A DNA stretch of 64,000 bases from Eustoma russellianum (Eukaryota; Streptophyta; Magnoliopsida; Gentianales; Gentianaceae), in NCBI GenBank assembly GCA_036186865.1, contig AP025074.1, positions 13,006,758 through 13,070,757 on the forward strand, written 5' to 3'. A model generated the notes under the pieces. That model had not been told where the DNA came from, searched no databases, and saw only the letters and a list, made by a program, of their open reading frames with translations. The position numbers were made by a program, and so were the translations under genes. Positions 42,399-54,130 of this stretch are shown piece by piece. Each line of letters begins with the position of its first letter. The stretch's first letter is position 1.

Positions 42399-43255
42399 TT
42401 AAGAAGAGGAAGAAGGAGAAGATTGTTTTCCATTCCTATTAGGCCGTTTGAAAAACTTTCTAAGTTTTCTAGCTATTAATATTAAATCATTGTCTAATTC
42501 ATTATCGGTATTACTTTCACCGTTATTTATATGTGACTCATTTGATTTGAAATCAATAGACTTACCAGATGATTTAGATGATTTGGATTTTCGTGGGTTC
42601 TGTTTTACCTCGTAAACTCTAAGTGACCCGATCAGTTCATCTATTTTAGTGATTGACTTTGTCTCCTCAATTGCTGTCACCATCGGATCCCATTCAGTAG
42701 GAAGATTTCGTATCACTTTTTGTACCTTCTCATTGTGGGTAAAAGATTTACCTAAAGCTTCAAGTGCATTGAGAATGTTAGTAACTCTCAAATCCATAGA
42801 CGTTATGGATTCGTTCGGCAACATTTTAAATGGTTTAAGTTCAGTTATAAGCATGTTTATTTTAGACTCCTTTACACCGCTGGTATCTTCATGCTTTAAT
42901 TCTTGTGATTTCCACATGTCGTGTGCACTTGTGCAATTTGACACATATACTGCTTCAGAGGCTGTTAGTCCATTTAACAGTAATTGCATAGCTTTAGCAT
43001 CCATGGACATTTTCTTTTCATCTTCAGATGACCATTCACTTTTATACTTTTCTACATCTTGTGTTACTCTATTTACTTGTACAACTTTCATTGGAATGTA
43101 CGCCCCATCTTCAACTATAGACCATAAATCAATGTCTATAGCCATTAAGAATAGCATCATCCTAAGTTTTTGATGGACAAAATTAGGACCATCGAAAAAG
43201 GAGGACTTTGGGTAGACATACCTTCCAACTCACCTTTGTGAGAAACAATGGCCAT
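42399..43255 (-). pseudogene. Copia-2 gag (UBN2 type), frameshifted
   Basis: Start MAIVSHKGELEGM at 43255, 107 nt downstream of the primer site edge. A frameshift near 43196 precedes the long frame 43160-42399, with FLMAIDIDLWSIVEDGAYIP, MQLLLNGLTASEAVYVSNC and ALGKSFTHNEKVQKVIRNLPTEWDP. It is the same domain as copia-1 gag, clearly diverged. Confidence 0.85.
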
Positions 43256-43361
43256 TTTATATACCTTTGCTTGAGATACGCAGGCTACTATAAATTCTTG
43301 TGACTTGGCCTTGTCTTCTCAGAACGATGTTGATATCACTTCTTAGAGTGGTGTTGTCCAA

Positions 43362-43373
43362 GTTCTGATACCA
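43362..43373 (-). promoter_or_regulatory. Copia-2 primer binding site (tRNA-Met)
   Basis: Minus strand reads TGGTATCAGAAC, one base from the copia-1 site, 2 nt inside the 5' LTR. Confidence 0.85.
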
Positions 43374-43375
43374 AT

Positions 43376-45872
43376 TATTAGACCGTACACTTGCAGTAAA
43401 CACCACTAGAGGGGGTGAATAGTGGTTAGCGGAAATTACACTAATACCTGTTGAATAAAAATCTTCTTTGAAAACAGAATCTGAGACCTACTCGATTCAG
43501 TATCCTTTTTGAAAAATTCAAGAGTCAGTGTACACAACTCTAAAAATTATGACACTTTCCAGAAATTAATTTCAATGCCTTGACAAGACTCTGTCCAAAA
43601 ATGAAACAAAAATAAGATCGTTTAACTTGCAAACAAATAAAAAAATTCAAATGGTCAATCTGGACAGAATAGTGCTGAACTTTGCATACATGTTTCTCTT
43701 TGATTACCCAGCCAAATGGTTGATCTTAATATCAAAATGCTCCTTATAATGTCTAGCTTAAGTTTCCAAAGAGTACCTGACCTGAAACTGTGCTTGATAA
43801 AATTAGAATTCAAGTTTCCTTCAGACTGGTTAGATTGCAGCCAGAATGGAGCAGTTATCTTACAACAACAGAAAGACTAACTTTCCTTTGCTCAAATCAA
43901 ATGTTTTTTGTTGCAAATGAAAGCCAATAATCTGAAGTATAACTCCCCCAAAAATCACAAATTTTGAAAATGTTTTTCTATTTGTTCAAGACATGTGAAG
44001 TTGTGTGAAATCTGCAGTGATAACGGGCAGAAAACAGTAAAAAATTAAAAAGACAAGAACATCGATGATTAATCATGGTTCAGTCAATGTGATCTACTCT
44101 AGTCCTAAGGAACACCTTTCCTTGGATTTTACTATGGAATGACCACAAACACAACAAGAGCCCAGCTGATCCTTGGGTTAAACACTAACCCTATTCAAGA
44201 CTTAGATGATCACCTCTATGCAACTAAGGCTACAACACCTCTACCACAGATGTAGCCTTATAAATATGGCTAATCAATCTTGAAAATGAGACACAAGAGA
44301 CATGTAGCTATACAACAAATATCACAAGAACACCTTGGCTACACAAAGAATGAATCAAGAATGAAGAGAAGAAGATAGCAAGACAATGAGCTTCAACCTT
44401 TTGCTTTAAGTCTGTCTTCTTCTTCTTCACCTTTGCCTCCTATTTATAGTGTGAAATAGGCCTTGAAGATAAGACCTCCTATATGTCAACATCTTCATCA
44501 TCAAGTATTAGTTGTTTTCACATCATTGGTTGGACATGTAATCACCTTGTACATTTGGCAATATGGAGAAGAATGATTAGTCCACCTTGGAATTCTTACG
44601 TTGGCCGATTTTTCCACCATGGATATGTCTCAATTATCCTTTACAAAATGAAGATGATAAGAAGGGAATATGTCACAATCTTTCAATGAGAATAGGGCAT
44701 GTGAGGGCTGCCTTTTGACTCAAAAATTAGCTCCAAAACAGTTTAAGTTTTCCAAGTTGGCAACTTTGCCAACTAGCTTGTATTTGGTTAATCCATTTGT
44801 ACATATGTCATAAAATGATTAAGACACCTTCTCCACATGTTTATGGACTTTTTTTGACCCATATATGTGTACAAAATTCAGATTTAATGACGAGAAATCC
44901 ATAGACAAAAGTTGACCTAATATCACAATTCCCACTTTTCTCCTTTATATGTTGTGATGAATTTTGCACCCAAGAACACCTTATAATCTCGGTAAAATGA
45001 CAAATGAGAGCCTCCAATAACATATACATAAAAGTCTTCAAGAGAAAAAATCAATTGTGACACGAAAACCGTCACATATCCCGCTACTGTCGATAATATC
45101 ATCAAATAAGAGAATATAATAGAAAACCACCAAATAATCTTCAATAATACCATAAATGAACTCTAGAATGAAGATAATAAGAATCTCAAGGGATTTCCTT
45201 GAGTAAAATGACGAAACTGCACTCGGGGTAAAATGACCAAAATGCCCCTGGTGAGAGAAAACTCTGAAAATGACCCCGATGGTCATAAATATAAACAATA
45301 AACACCTTTTTGATGATAAATAAGAAATAATAGAGTCCTTTTATGACTTTCTCCGTGTCATGTACCTACATGAACTCAAAATACCACTTTTGCCCCTTTT
45401 TGGTAAGTTGTAGAAACTTCTAAGGCACATTAGTGACAAGACACTATTATAATCATGAAAAACAAGTAATAAAACCTTAAAATACATATATGAAACATAT
45501 GTAAATGAAACAATCATTTTATCACTTTTTAGAAAAATGTATCCAAAACCCTAGACATCGATCGATCTATGTCTCAATTTTAGAGACTGATGTATACATC
45601 GATCAATCGATGTACCTCTGGTTGAGAGATCGATGTCTTACAGTAATTTTTTGTTTTTTAATTTGTGTGACATCGATCGATTGATGTAGAGATCTATGTA
45701 CATCAATCTTTCACTGAGAGATCTATGTAGAGATCTATGTACATCGATCTCTAGCTGAGAGATCTATATAGAGATCGATGTCACCTTTCATTTGTCTCAA
45801 CTTTGTTACATTTTTATGTATTCAACACTTAAAATCATGACTTTGAAAATTATCCAAACATATTTCTCAACA
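43376..45872 (-). repeat. Copia-2 5' LTR
   Basis: 2497 bp. The plus-strand start TATTAG differs from the TGTTGG of the other LTR, so the terminal dinucleotide is mutated; the end is CTCAACA. A minus-strand TATA box CTATAAATA is at about 44442-44450. The ATCGAT cluster is at 45555-45780. Confidence 0.88.
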
Positions 45873-46059
45873 CCATGTAGTATGTTCAAGTTTTAATCAT
45901 AAGAATATGTAAAATATATGTTCCTATGTGATGAATATATTGTCTTATACACCCTTTATAAATCGTCCAAGACACCAAAAAGAGGACCTTTATGTATAAA
46001 TAAAATGAAATGAATATTCTTAGGTGAAGTATGTAGAAAATAAAGAAAGAAAGTGAAGT
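45873..46059 (+). mobile_element. Gypsy LTR-B, piece 2 of 3
   Basis: LTR-B resumes after copia-2 (TAGTATGTTCAAG, compare GATATATGTTCAAGG in LTR-Z at 4547) and is interrupted again by LINE5. The last 18 bp are the LINE5 target duplication. No gene. Confidence 0.8.
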
Positions 46060-46101
46060 TCGCCTTTAACATGGGAATGTTACGCCAACTTCATCAGTTT
46101 G

Positions 46102-46132
46102 AATGCCTGTGTCAACCGCGGACACAGGCATT
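46102..46132 (+). other. LINE5 tail hairpin a
   Basis: AATGCCTGTGTC and GACACAGGCATT are fully complementary over 12 bp around a 7-nt loop; TACGGGTAA follows, like the post-hairpin box of the other copies. Confidence 0.8.
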
Positions 46133-46193
46133 ACGGGTAATATTGTTCTTATGTTGTAACTTGCTTTTGTTAAATCATGAGATTCTATATGCA

Positions 46194-46219
46194 CTGCCCG
46201 TGTCTATGGATGCGGGCAG
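46194..46219 (+). other. LINE5 tail hairpin b
   Basis: CTGCCCGTGT and ATGCGGGCAG pair over ten positions with two G-U type wobbles, loop six nt, followed by AACGGATAT. Confidence 0.7.
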
Positions 46220-46874
46220 AACGGATATTACTACTGCACACTCAGATCGTACAATGTTGGTTTTTACTATCATATCATCTATAATTATGTTTGCTAATTC
46301 ACTTTCCATTTTATCTTATCTACAATGGCGGCTCCATGGTGTACCTTGGCAAGCATTCTCATATATTATAATGACTTGGACGATGACAACCTTTTTCATT
46401 GGATTGGCGCAACAATGCCAAGAGGGAGCACTCTCAGGACTACTGGAATTCTTACATACAGGATGGCTATCTACCAGGACTTCTTTGGATTGCCAACAAA
46501 ACAAAGCATGTGGGACTATACTAGCAGGCTTATTTGATAGGGACGACAAGTTTTTTGGAAGATATGCATTAGCAGCTTCACATCTCTTAACTTGTAGCTG
46601 GACGATTGAAACTTCATTTCATCATAAACATCAGCTAGAGACACATTCCAATCATATAAATATGCACGCTTTTTTATTCGCCAAGGTTTTATCCACAAGG
46701 GTGGTTTTACTTGGCAAGGTTTTAATGCGACATATCATATATGATTGGAGAATACAGATCATTATGGCCTTATATTCTCATTTTGCATATGATGACAGTA
46801 TATTGTAACTTGCAATATGGTATTCCTCCGCCAAAAGTGAGGGTTTAAATTAATAAACATCCTGTTGCTTAAAA

Positions 46875-47569
46875 AAAGAAAGAAAGTGAAGTCATATGTT
46901 ATGTTAAGAAAAGTATACTAAGAATGTAACTTTGATGCATTTGTGCATGTATTTTCCATGATGATCATGAAGTATGTATTTTCTATGACATTTTGGCTTT
47001 CATATGTTTGGATGATCTTGTATTAGTATGTTTATGTATGCATCATAAGCATGACTAATATGCTAGGTCATAAGTGTTGTTTTGATGATCATCATCTTCA
47101 TGTATACACACACACACACACATACATACATACATATATCACACGGCCATAAGGCCATTTCTGGATCCTCACTTAAGCTCATCTATCTTCAAGATGTGTA
47201 TGTTAATGATGTTTATGGCTCAAAAAGTTCACTTTTCATGGTTTCCATCATCTTTATGTATTATGTGTTTTCATTATGTTCTAAATCTTGAAGATAATCA
47301 TTTTGATGGAAACTAGCATGTACATGGTCAAAATATATATATTGAACTCATAACATGTATGTAAAATAGAAGAAAGATGAGATTTATGTGGTTATGTGTG
47401 GAAGTGTATAAATCGGCCATAAGGCCACAAGTGTACTAGATAAAATTGTGACATGTTATGAAAATATCTATGTAAGTATACATATATATATACACACACA
47501 TGCCCTTAAGGCTTTTTAGGGTATAAATAGTCTTGTGAGATGTTATGTATACATATGAGTGCAATATTA

Positions 47570-47649
<80 letters not shown>

Positions 47650-49164
47650 TGATTGTCTGTGTTTAAATATAAATATATATATACATGGCCTAAGCATCTT
47701 TTTATGGCATAAATGACTTTATTTCATGTTATGTATACCTATATGTATAATATATAATAAGATGTAAAGTATAACTAAGTTAGGTATTTTTATGTGACAT
47801 GTCAAAGTAATTAGAAAATAAGTGTTATAAATACTTAAGTGTTGGAATATGAGTTGTATGTGGAATATACAAATTAAGGAAGTGTTGTTGGATGAAAAAT
47901 TACAAAAAAAGGGGTTGTGTGAGCATGTTGGCCGAGGGGTATGATTTTGGGGGGCAAAAGGGGTATCTTCTTTAAGTTATGACATGTAGGATATGTATAA
48001 GTGATGAATGTATGTTGACTACATTTTAGAATGATCAAATTGCCCTTAGTCCTGTAATTATTTAATCCATGAAATAAAAGTTTGCAAAATTATTTTTACT
48101 GCATCACATGTCTTAAAAAGTTTTATACGTAACGAATAATAAACATGAGATAATTGATTCCAATGACACATGTTATGTTATGTTCATGACTATGTTATGT
48201 TATGGGGCGCCGACATGACATCAGGATTGGAGTGATAGGTGTCATGGGCATATGTTATCATTATGACCAAGTGTAAAACCTTGTCTGGGACACGAGATCT
48301 CCGTCATAATGCATCACCCTGAGAGCATGTACTTATGTTTTATGTACATGATACTATACAGGGAATCATTTGGTATGTTGTGCGTTATTATTCTTATGGA
48401 AGTGCTATAGCCATTTAAGAAAATGTTATGTCTTCATGTTTATGAAAATGCCATGTTATGCATGTTTGTGTAAAAGCCATGCTATGATTTTATGAAAAGT
48501 CAGATTTTAAATTATTGTTTAAAAATGAACCATGTTATGATTATGTTACCATTGAGTTATTATCAGCACATCATTAACCCTATGATGTTATTACATTGAC
48601 CAAGATAGGACTTATGCATGAAAGTGTAGTTGTTGTAAGTATATGACCTTAGTTTAGGACATGGATTAGAAATTAAGCATGGACATGTATGTGATGTCAT
48701 ATTATGTTCATTATTACGCTTATTTATTTTATCACCTCGTCTTCCCATGCATGATCCACATGACGTATCTTGTAGGGCTACTTGCTGGATGAATATGTTT
48801 ATCGCTCATACTTGCATTTAATCACTCGCAGAGGACAGGGTTTCCGATATCAGATACATAAAGGACGAGCCTTGAGTAGACTACACGTGAGTGAGGAGTA
48901 TGTCAAGACTTATCTTTTGGGATATTTAGATGATTTGGATCATGATGTACTTATGTTATTTTGGGACTTCAGACATCATGCCTTGTACCTTTTATGACGA
49001 TTTGTATGTTTATGTATGTCATATGTTTATCTTTACGTTGCTTCCGCTTATCGATTCATGATTCATGTCGATATGCACATGTATGTATCGACGCTTTGTA
49101 CTTATCGTATCAGAGTATAGCAGATGCACCAGGCCGAAACCCTAGTTTCAGGTGGGGCGCTTTA
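46875..49164 (+). mobile_element. Gypsy LTR-B, piece 3 of 3
   Basis: Begins with the right LINE5 duplication and runs to GGGGCGCTTTA, where LTR-A has GCGCTACA; the terminal CA is mutated. It is A/T-rich with microsatellites at 47085-47125 and 47573-47647 and no gene. A primer site follows directly, so LTR-B is a 5' LTR. Confidence 0.82.
47573..47647 (+). repeat. (AT)n(GT)n microsatellite
   Basis: About 44 bp of AT followed by about 30 bp of GT within LTR-B. Confidence 0.97.
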
Positions 49165-49166
49165 GG

Positions 49167-49178
49167 TGGTATCAGAGC
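49167..49178 (+). promoter_or_regulatory. Primer binding site after LTR-B (tRNA-Met)
   Basis: TGGTATCAGAGC, extended by CATGGTT, lies 2 nt after LTR-B. A short leader with a TAAGTGATGATCTTAGAA word follows to about 49265, then copia-D. The rest of this gypsy element is not seen. Confidence 0.9.
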
Positions 49179-49265
49179 CATGGTTCTAGAGCCACGGCGG
49201 AAATAGTAAAGTAAATGGCTTAGAATATAAGTGATGATCTTAGAATGATTAGCTCGGCAGTATAT

Positions 49266-49560
49266 GCTTAGCACGATTCACCTCTTCAATGCACAGTCGT
49301 TACTCTATTCAACTCAGCATAGCTCTGTTGAGCTTATGTTTCTACACTTTTCCTCAAGCTTAGTATATATTTAAACAACCAAGCTTTGACACTAAGAACT
49401 GAAATGTGGTTGTTGAAATTGGTTGTGCTAAGATATCAGCGACTTGATCCTTAGTTGAAATATGTTCCAGACTGATCTCTCTCCTTTCAATTTTTTCTCA
49501 CATGAAATGTCTATCTACTTCAGCATGCTTTGACTTGTCGCGCTAAACTGGGTTCTTGGC
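49266..49560 (-). pseudogene. Copia-D pol end: RNase H C-terminus remnant
   Basis: The minus strand reads AKNPV-stop-RDKSKHAEVDRHF, REISLEHISTKDQVADIL and STTTFQFLVSKLG, the typical end of a Ty1/copia polyprotein. It is cut at 49560 by gypsy-C and continues at 58597 on the same strand. TTGGC at 49556-49560 and 58597-58601 is the gypsy-C duplication. Confidence 0.85.
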
Positions 49561-52500
49561 TGTTACGTCCTGCCCTACAAAGGGGAAAAGAAAAAAAATA
49601 GTGTTATTATCCTAAACTATTTAGAATTTGAATAGGAAAATAAGATAGGATTGAATTAAATGGTGAATATCTATCCATTAGGAATATACAATTTATGCCT
49701 AATTCTTATCTATCTATATATATAACAAACAAGCCACAATTCCTCACCCGAAAACCCTACCTGCCGCCCCCCTTGCTGGAAGAACACGACTAGCAAATTT
49801 GCCTTCACCCCCGTAGCCATTAAACCCAACAACAAGCAAGCGACATCAACATCAATTTAATTCCAAGCCACATAACCACCTGCTGATTAGCAACAAAAAG
49901 GAAAAAGAATTTTATTCGATCCAACCCAATCCCAATTCAATCGTACGGTATATTATAGCATTCGAGGTAAGTAATCTCTCTATACTTGCTATGATCTGCA
50001 AAAAAAAAGAATCTATACGTTATTTTGGTATAAACTCTGGATCATGCATTCATATATGTGTATGGATAGATTATTGCCTACATATGTGTACGCCGTGTAT
50101 TTATATATGATTGAAAACAATGGCTTTGATTAATGTAAAATAATATATGAAGAGTGTGGAAATGGGTATAGCGACACTGAAAGCAATTATCTCATATTCA
50201 CAAATATGTGAATTCTTTATGAATTTCCCCTATCAAACCGATGTGGGATTTTTTTGCTTAAATTGTGTTTAAGACAATTAAAAAGAAAAAAGAAAGGCCA
50301 AAGTTTGATATTTGAGGTGAACAGCCGTGATTTGCAATCAATAAAGGAATTATATTTCTGTGTAGTTCATCAAGTAACATTGAACTTTTGGTAAATTAAA
50401 GTTGCTCTGGCCGAGGGGTCCTAAAAGGGAAAGGGGGAATGTGATTTTGAAGCTATATTTCATGAATATATATATAATTATGTTTGCCGTGGGATATATG
50501 TACTTATTGTGACAAATTATATGTGCTGTCCAATTTAAGTTAAGCACTGGCGTGCTTCTGAGAATGAGAAATCTTATTTCTTGTGATATTATATGTATAT
50601 ATTAAAAGACAAAGAATTAAAGTTAAGTTTTATATATATTATGTGTGTTCGTAACATTTGAACAAGAATGTTAAATTTTTGTGGACCTAATTATTTCTTT
50701 GGGTGATGGAGGTTTGGAGATTCGACCAAGAATGTAATTTCCAGGCATGACTAATATTAGAATAATATATGCATATGTGCAAAAAACACGATTATGTATA
50801 TATATATTTATGTAAATTCTAGCTAGCAATGGGAAATTGGCCGAAAGTTCTATGCACTTTGATATTTGAGCTTTGACCATTATTCACTGATGGTGGGATT
50901 AATTTTACAAATTTCAGATACTTTGGTTTTATAAGGTTTATAAGTAAATATATATTTATGTGCAATTAGATAATTGAAACGAAAGTTTGCCCAGTGGCCG
51001 AAAGTTCCATTGTAAATTGATAATGGCGGTCTCATTCAGAAAATGTAGTAAATGATTTTAAAGACATAAGATATAAATTATATGAATATGGTAATATATA
51101 TGTACATGTATAAATGAGAATGTGGTCACTACTTGTAAATGTGGTGCATGTGTTTAAGGGCCGGAAAATGATGTGGATTTAGGGGAAAAATAGAAAGCTA
51201 AGAACTAATTATTTTAAGTTAGTCAAATTAACCTTTATTATTAGGTATTGATGTTTATACTACAATTGTTTAGATTCGAGCCTAGAGGAGAAGGAAGTTA
51301 ATTCGTCAAAAAGGTAGGTGCCTCTTCCCCCTCAAACGGGTATGATTCATGCATGTTTTGATGGTATACTAAAGTCTTTCGTTGTTTTATTTATTTAAGT
51401 TGTAAATTTTGTTTCATTGTTTTTATTTGTTTAAGTTGTAAATTTTGTCTATGTTGGAAAGCATGAGATGTATTGTTTATGGCTGCTATGTGCGTGTATG
51501 TGTGTGAAATTGGTGGTATGATTGAATCAAAAACAAAATATCCTTAAAAATGGGGAAAAAGGGAAACTTTTACATTAGGAGCCTTTAAGAAGTTGTGTTT
51601 TGGCCTTAGAATACGTTCCTATAGACTGGAAATAGGAGAAAATGGGGGTTGGGATCGAAAAAACGAATCACAGCGCGCGTTGCCACTGGTGGAACAACCA
51701 TTAAAATAAATAAATAAATAAATAAATTAAGGCAGAGAACAGGCCAGCCAACGGACCGGGTCGACTGGCCAGCGGGTCGGACCGAATGCGGCCTATTAAC
51801 CTCTCAAAAAAAAGAATGTATCGGGTCTGGCAGATCATACCAGAAAAATATAATTAAATACCAATAAATTCTAGAAAATACCAAAGGTTTATTATTAAAT
51901 TATTTTCACTTAAGTTATGAAGGTTGGTAAATTTAAGGAATTAAAATTTAATAATAATAAATAGAATTACGTAATGGAAACATAGGGGAAATTAGTAGAA
52001 AAATTCTAGTAAATTAATACAAGCTAAGGAAAAGTAAGGGGATGCTAAATAACAACTTTTCAATATTCAAAAATTTCACAAAGCCAAATATTGAGTGCCG
52101 GAGGATGGTGAGGATGGGCCAGGGGCCTCAGGCGATTGTGTTTTTGCATTTATGGCACGTGCATTGCATGATGGCGGGTCGTGACGTACGGGTCACGGGC
52201 GCTCAGGATGGTGTACGGTGGTAGGGCCACGACGCTCAGGATGGTGTACGGTGGCGGGGCCACGACACTCAGGATGGTGTGCAGTGGCGCGGCCACGCAC
52301 ACTCAGTATGGTGACTGTGGGATGTACGACCTGCAGCCACTCAGTAGGACACGGGTTCATGCATTGCACGGTATAGATATCGGCATTCTGTGTGACATGA
52401 CTTTGTTGCGTGTGACACGTTGATTGAGCATGCATCACGTACTTGCACATTTTACATGGAGTGCTTTTACTTACCGCATTTACTTTATCTTATGCATGTT

Positions 52501-52966
52501 ATCTTATCTTTATGTGCTATGTGGCTATATCATTTCGGTATGCACGTTTTGTATTGGTTTGAGGCGGGCATTTACTGGGTGATTTCTGTTACTCACCCCT
52601 ACTTCCCAGGTGAGTCGGATGAGGACTACGAGCATTTCTTCGTTGAGGACCGAACGGACATAGCAGAGTGGGCTGGTTGATAGCTGCATCTAGGTTACGA
52701 GGGGGCTCTGCAGCTGTTTGTGTTTACTTATACTTTGAGGATTTTTTTTCACAGACTTCTCTATTACTTTTATTATCAGAATTTTGATTCAGTAATGTAA
52801 TGACGATTATTGGAGTTTAATTTAAGTTATGATTTACGTTTCCGCGAGAAAAATTTCTACGTCATTTCTGACATGTAAGAGATTTATTCGACGCCTTGTA
52901 TTCTCCTTAGTGAGATACGGCGGATGCACTGTTCCCGATGCTAGGGCTCGGGAGCAGGGCGCTACA
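49561..52966 (+). repeat. Gypsy-C 5' LTR
   Basis: 3406 bp, TGTTACGTCC...GCGCTACA. TATA-like TATATATATAAC at 49715-49724, a C-rich leader, then CGAG|GTAAGTAA with a perfect donor at 49967. ~37-bp G/C-rich repeats at 52190-52310, and acceptor-like TTCCCAG (52609) and TTTTTTTTCACAG (52754) near the end. Small open frames (for example 52420-52680) are duplicated in the other LTR but match nothing I recognise. Confidence 0.93.
52190..52310 (+). repeat. G/C-rich ~37-bp tandem repeat in gypsy-C LTR
   Basis: Three and a half units of CTCAGGATGGTGTACGGTGG plus GGGGCCACGAC-like sequence. The 3' LTR has the same array at 57818-57940. Very different in base composition from the A/T-rich LTR around it. 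Confidence 0.88.
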
Positions 52967-52968
52967 GG

Positions 52969-52980
52969 TGGTATCAGAGC
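52969..52980 (+). promoter_or_regulatory. Gypsy-C primer binding site (tRNA-Met)
   Basis: TGGTATCAGAGC, 2 nt after the 5' LTR. Confidence 0.93.
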
Positions 52981-53257
52981 CGAGGCTTCAGATCCGCGGC
53001 TTCAGATCCGCCTCGGAAACATAGGATTAATTAGATCACTTAGACATAAGTTATGATCTTTCGTAAAATTTCGATTTTACCTCTAATAAACAAAGTAGAC
53101 TTAAGATATGATCTTAGACCTAGGTTATGATCGGGTTATGGGAGGTGTGTGCCGATTGTGAGTTTTTCTTGTCTAACTATCGATTTATCAGCGTTCAAGC
53201 TTTCAACTTATTATTGACTAATCCGATTTCTTCTCAAGAACTTGGATAACAGGAAAT

Positions 53258-53540
53258 GCCTCCACTACATGAGCCAGCTGGGAACGATGGTGAGAACCAC
53301 CAGAATCAGAGGATCATCCCCAAGCACTTGAAGATGCCATAGTCACCATGACCAACACCTTAGCATAGTAGCACCAGTTGCTGAACTAGCATGCAACGCC
53401 TCCACCACCATCGCACTCGGACCTGGGATTCTTCGACAAAGAGATGTGGAGCAGTGATGACGCAGCACAACTGACACCGCTGATCACTTGGATCTAATTT
53501 CGGAATGATTTTAAGAAGTACTACGTATTCGACAGTGCGA
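53258..53540 (+). pseudogene. Gypsy-C gag-like stub
   Basis: ATG at 53258 opens MPPLHEPAGNDGENHQNQR, resembling the hydrophilic N terminus of gypsy gag, with stops after about 28 codons. Pieces such as NDFKKYYVFD near 53503-53533 recall the FRKFYIP part of gypsy-A gag. It cannot make a gag. Confidence in the assignment is modest. Confidence 0.5.
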
Positions 53541-54130
53541 TCTTTCAGATCATGGTTCTAGATCCACGACGAAAATATAGATTCAGGAGATGATCTTAGA
53601 GATTATGTTACGATTTTGCCTCTAAGTTATGATATTAAACCTAAGTATCGATTTTTAGTTGTAAGCAAGGATCATATATTAAGCATGTTATTGGAAATAA
53701 GACGTGACCCAGGAAGTTAAGAGATGATCTTGCCCGTAAGTTACGATCTTATACTTAAGGAAGATGATACTAAATATCGGCTCTAGAAATTAAGCGATGA
53801 TCCTAGCCGTAAGCCACAATTTTAGACATAAGCGACAATCTTGATTAAAAGTTGATCTTTGACTTAAGCATTTATTTTAGACATAAACGCTGATTATATA
53901 TTAAGTATGATTTGTAAATAAGAAACGATCTTGGAAATTAACTGGTGATCTGAATATTAAGTGCTGATTTGAACATAGGTATTAATTTTAGTCACAAGCT
54001 GTAATTATATTCTGAGCATTGACCTTAAACATAAGTAATGATTATAGACGTAAGGAATGATCATACCGAGTATCGATTCTAGAAATAAGTCCTGACATTA
54101 GACCAAGTGATGATTAGAAAAAGGGTAGGC
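53541..54130 (+). repeat. Array of diverged ~19-bp TAAGTNATGATCTTAGAC units
   Basis: The words TAAG, GATGATCTTAG and GTAAG recur roughly every 18-20 bp with much drift, about 30 units. Similar words occur once or a few times in the leaders of gypsy-A (28500-28530) and LTR-B (49215-49240) and just after this element's primer site (53035-53130), so the array looks like an expansion of leader sequence. Confidence 0.7.

Larger units (their letters stand above)
34501..45872 (-). mobile_element. Copia-2: decayed Sirevirus-like element
   Basis: Minus-strand element with LTRs 34501-37435 and 43376-45872, a primer site at 43362-43373, gag with zinc knuckle and poly-Asn tract, protease, integrase, RT and RNase H, all broken by stops and frame changes. 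The flanking bases CTATG and CCATG form an imperfect duplication, and the LTR-B sequence reads through the junction as it does in LTR-Z near 4532-4560. It is a relative of copia-1 (collinear pol) but older, judging by the number of lesions. Confidence 0.9.
46060..46874 (+). mobile_element. LINE5: tail-only LINE insertion with 18-bp duplication
   Basis: AAAGAAAGAAAGTGAAGT at 46042-46059 recurs at 46875-46892, so this is one complete insertion of about 815 bp. It holds only LINE tail sequence, without RNase H: hairpins at 46102-46132 (12-bp perfect arms) and 46194-46219, the TTTTATCCACAAGGGTGG block (46688) and the terminal CCTCCGCC...GAGG hairpin (46825-46842). A 251-codon open frame (46053-46808) crosses it, but its frame at the hairpins differs from that of LINE2, so I do not call a gene. 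Confidence 0.88.

Noticed and set aside
46053..46808. 251-codon open frame as a new gene
   Set aside because: It starts before the LINE5 boundary (46060), inside the target duplication, and reads the hairpin in a different frame from LINE2.
52420..52680. 86-codon frame repeated at 58048-58308
   Set aside because: Both copies are in the two LTRs of gypsy-C, so repetition is due to LTR duplication. No recognised domain; stop-free length is unremarkable.
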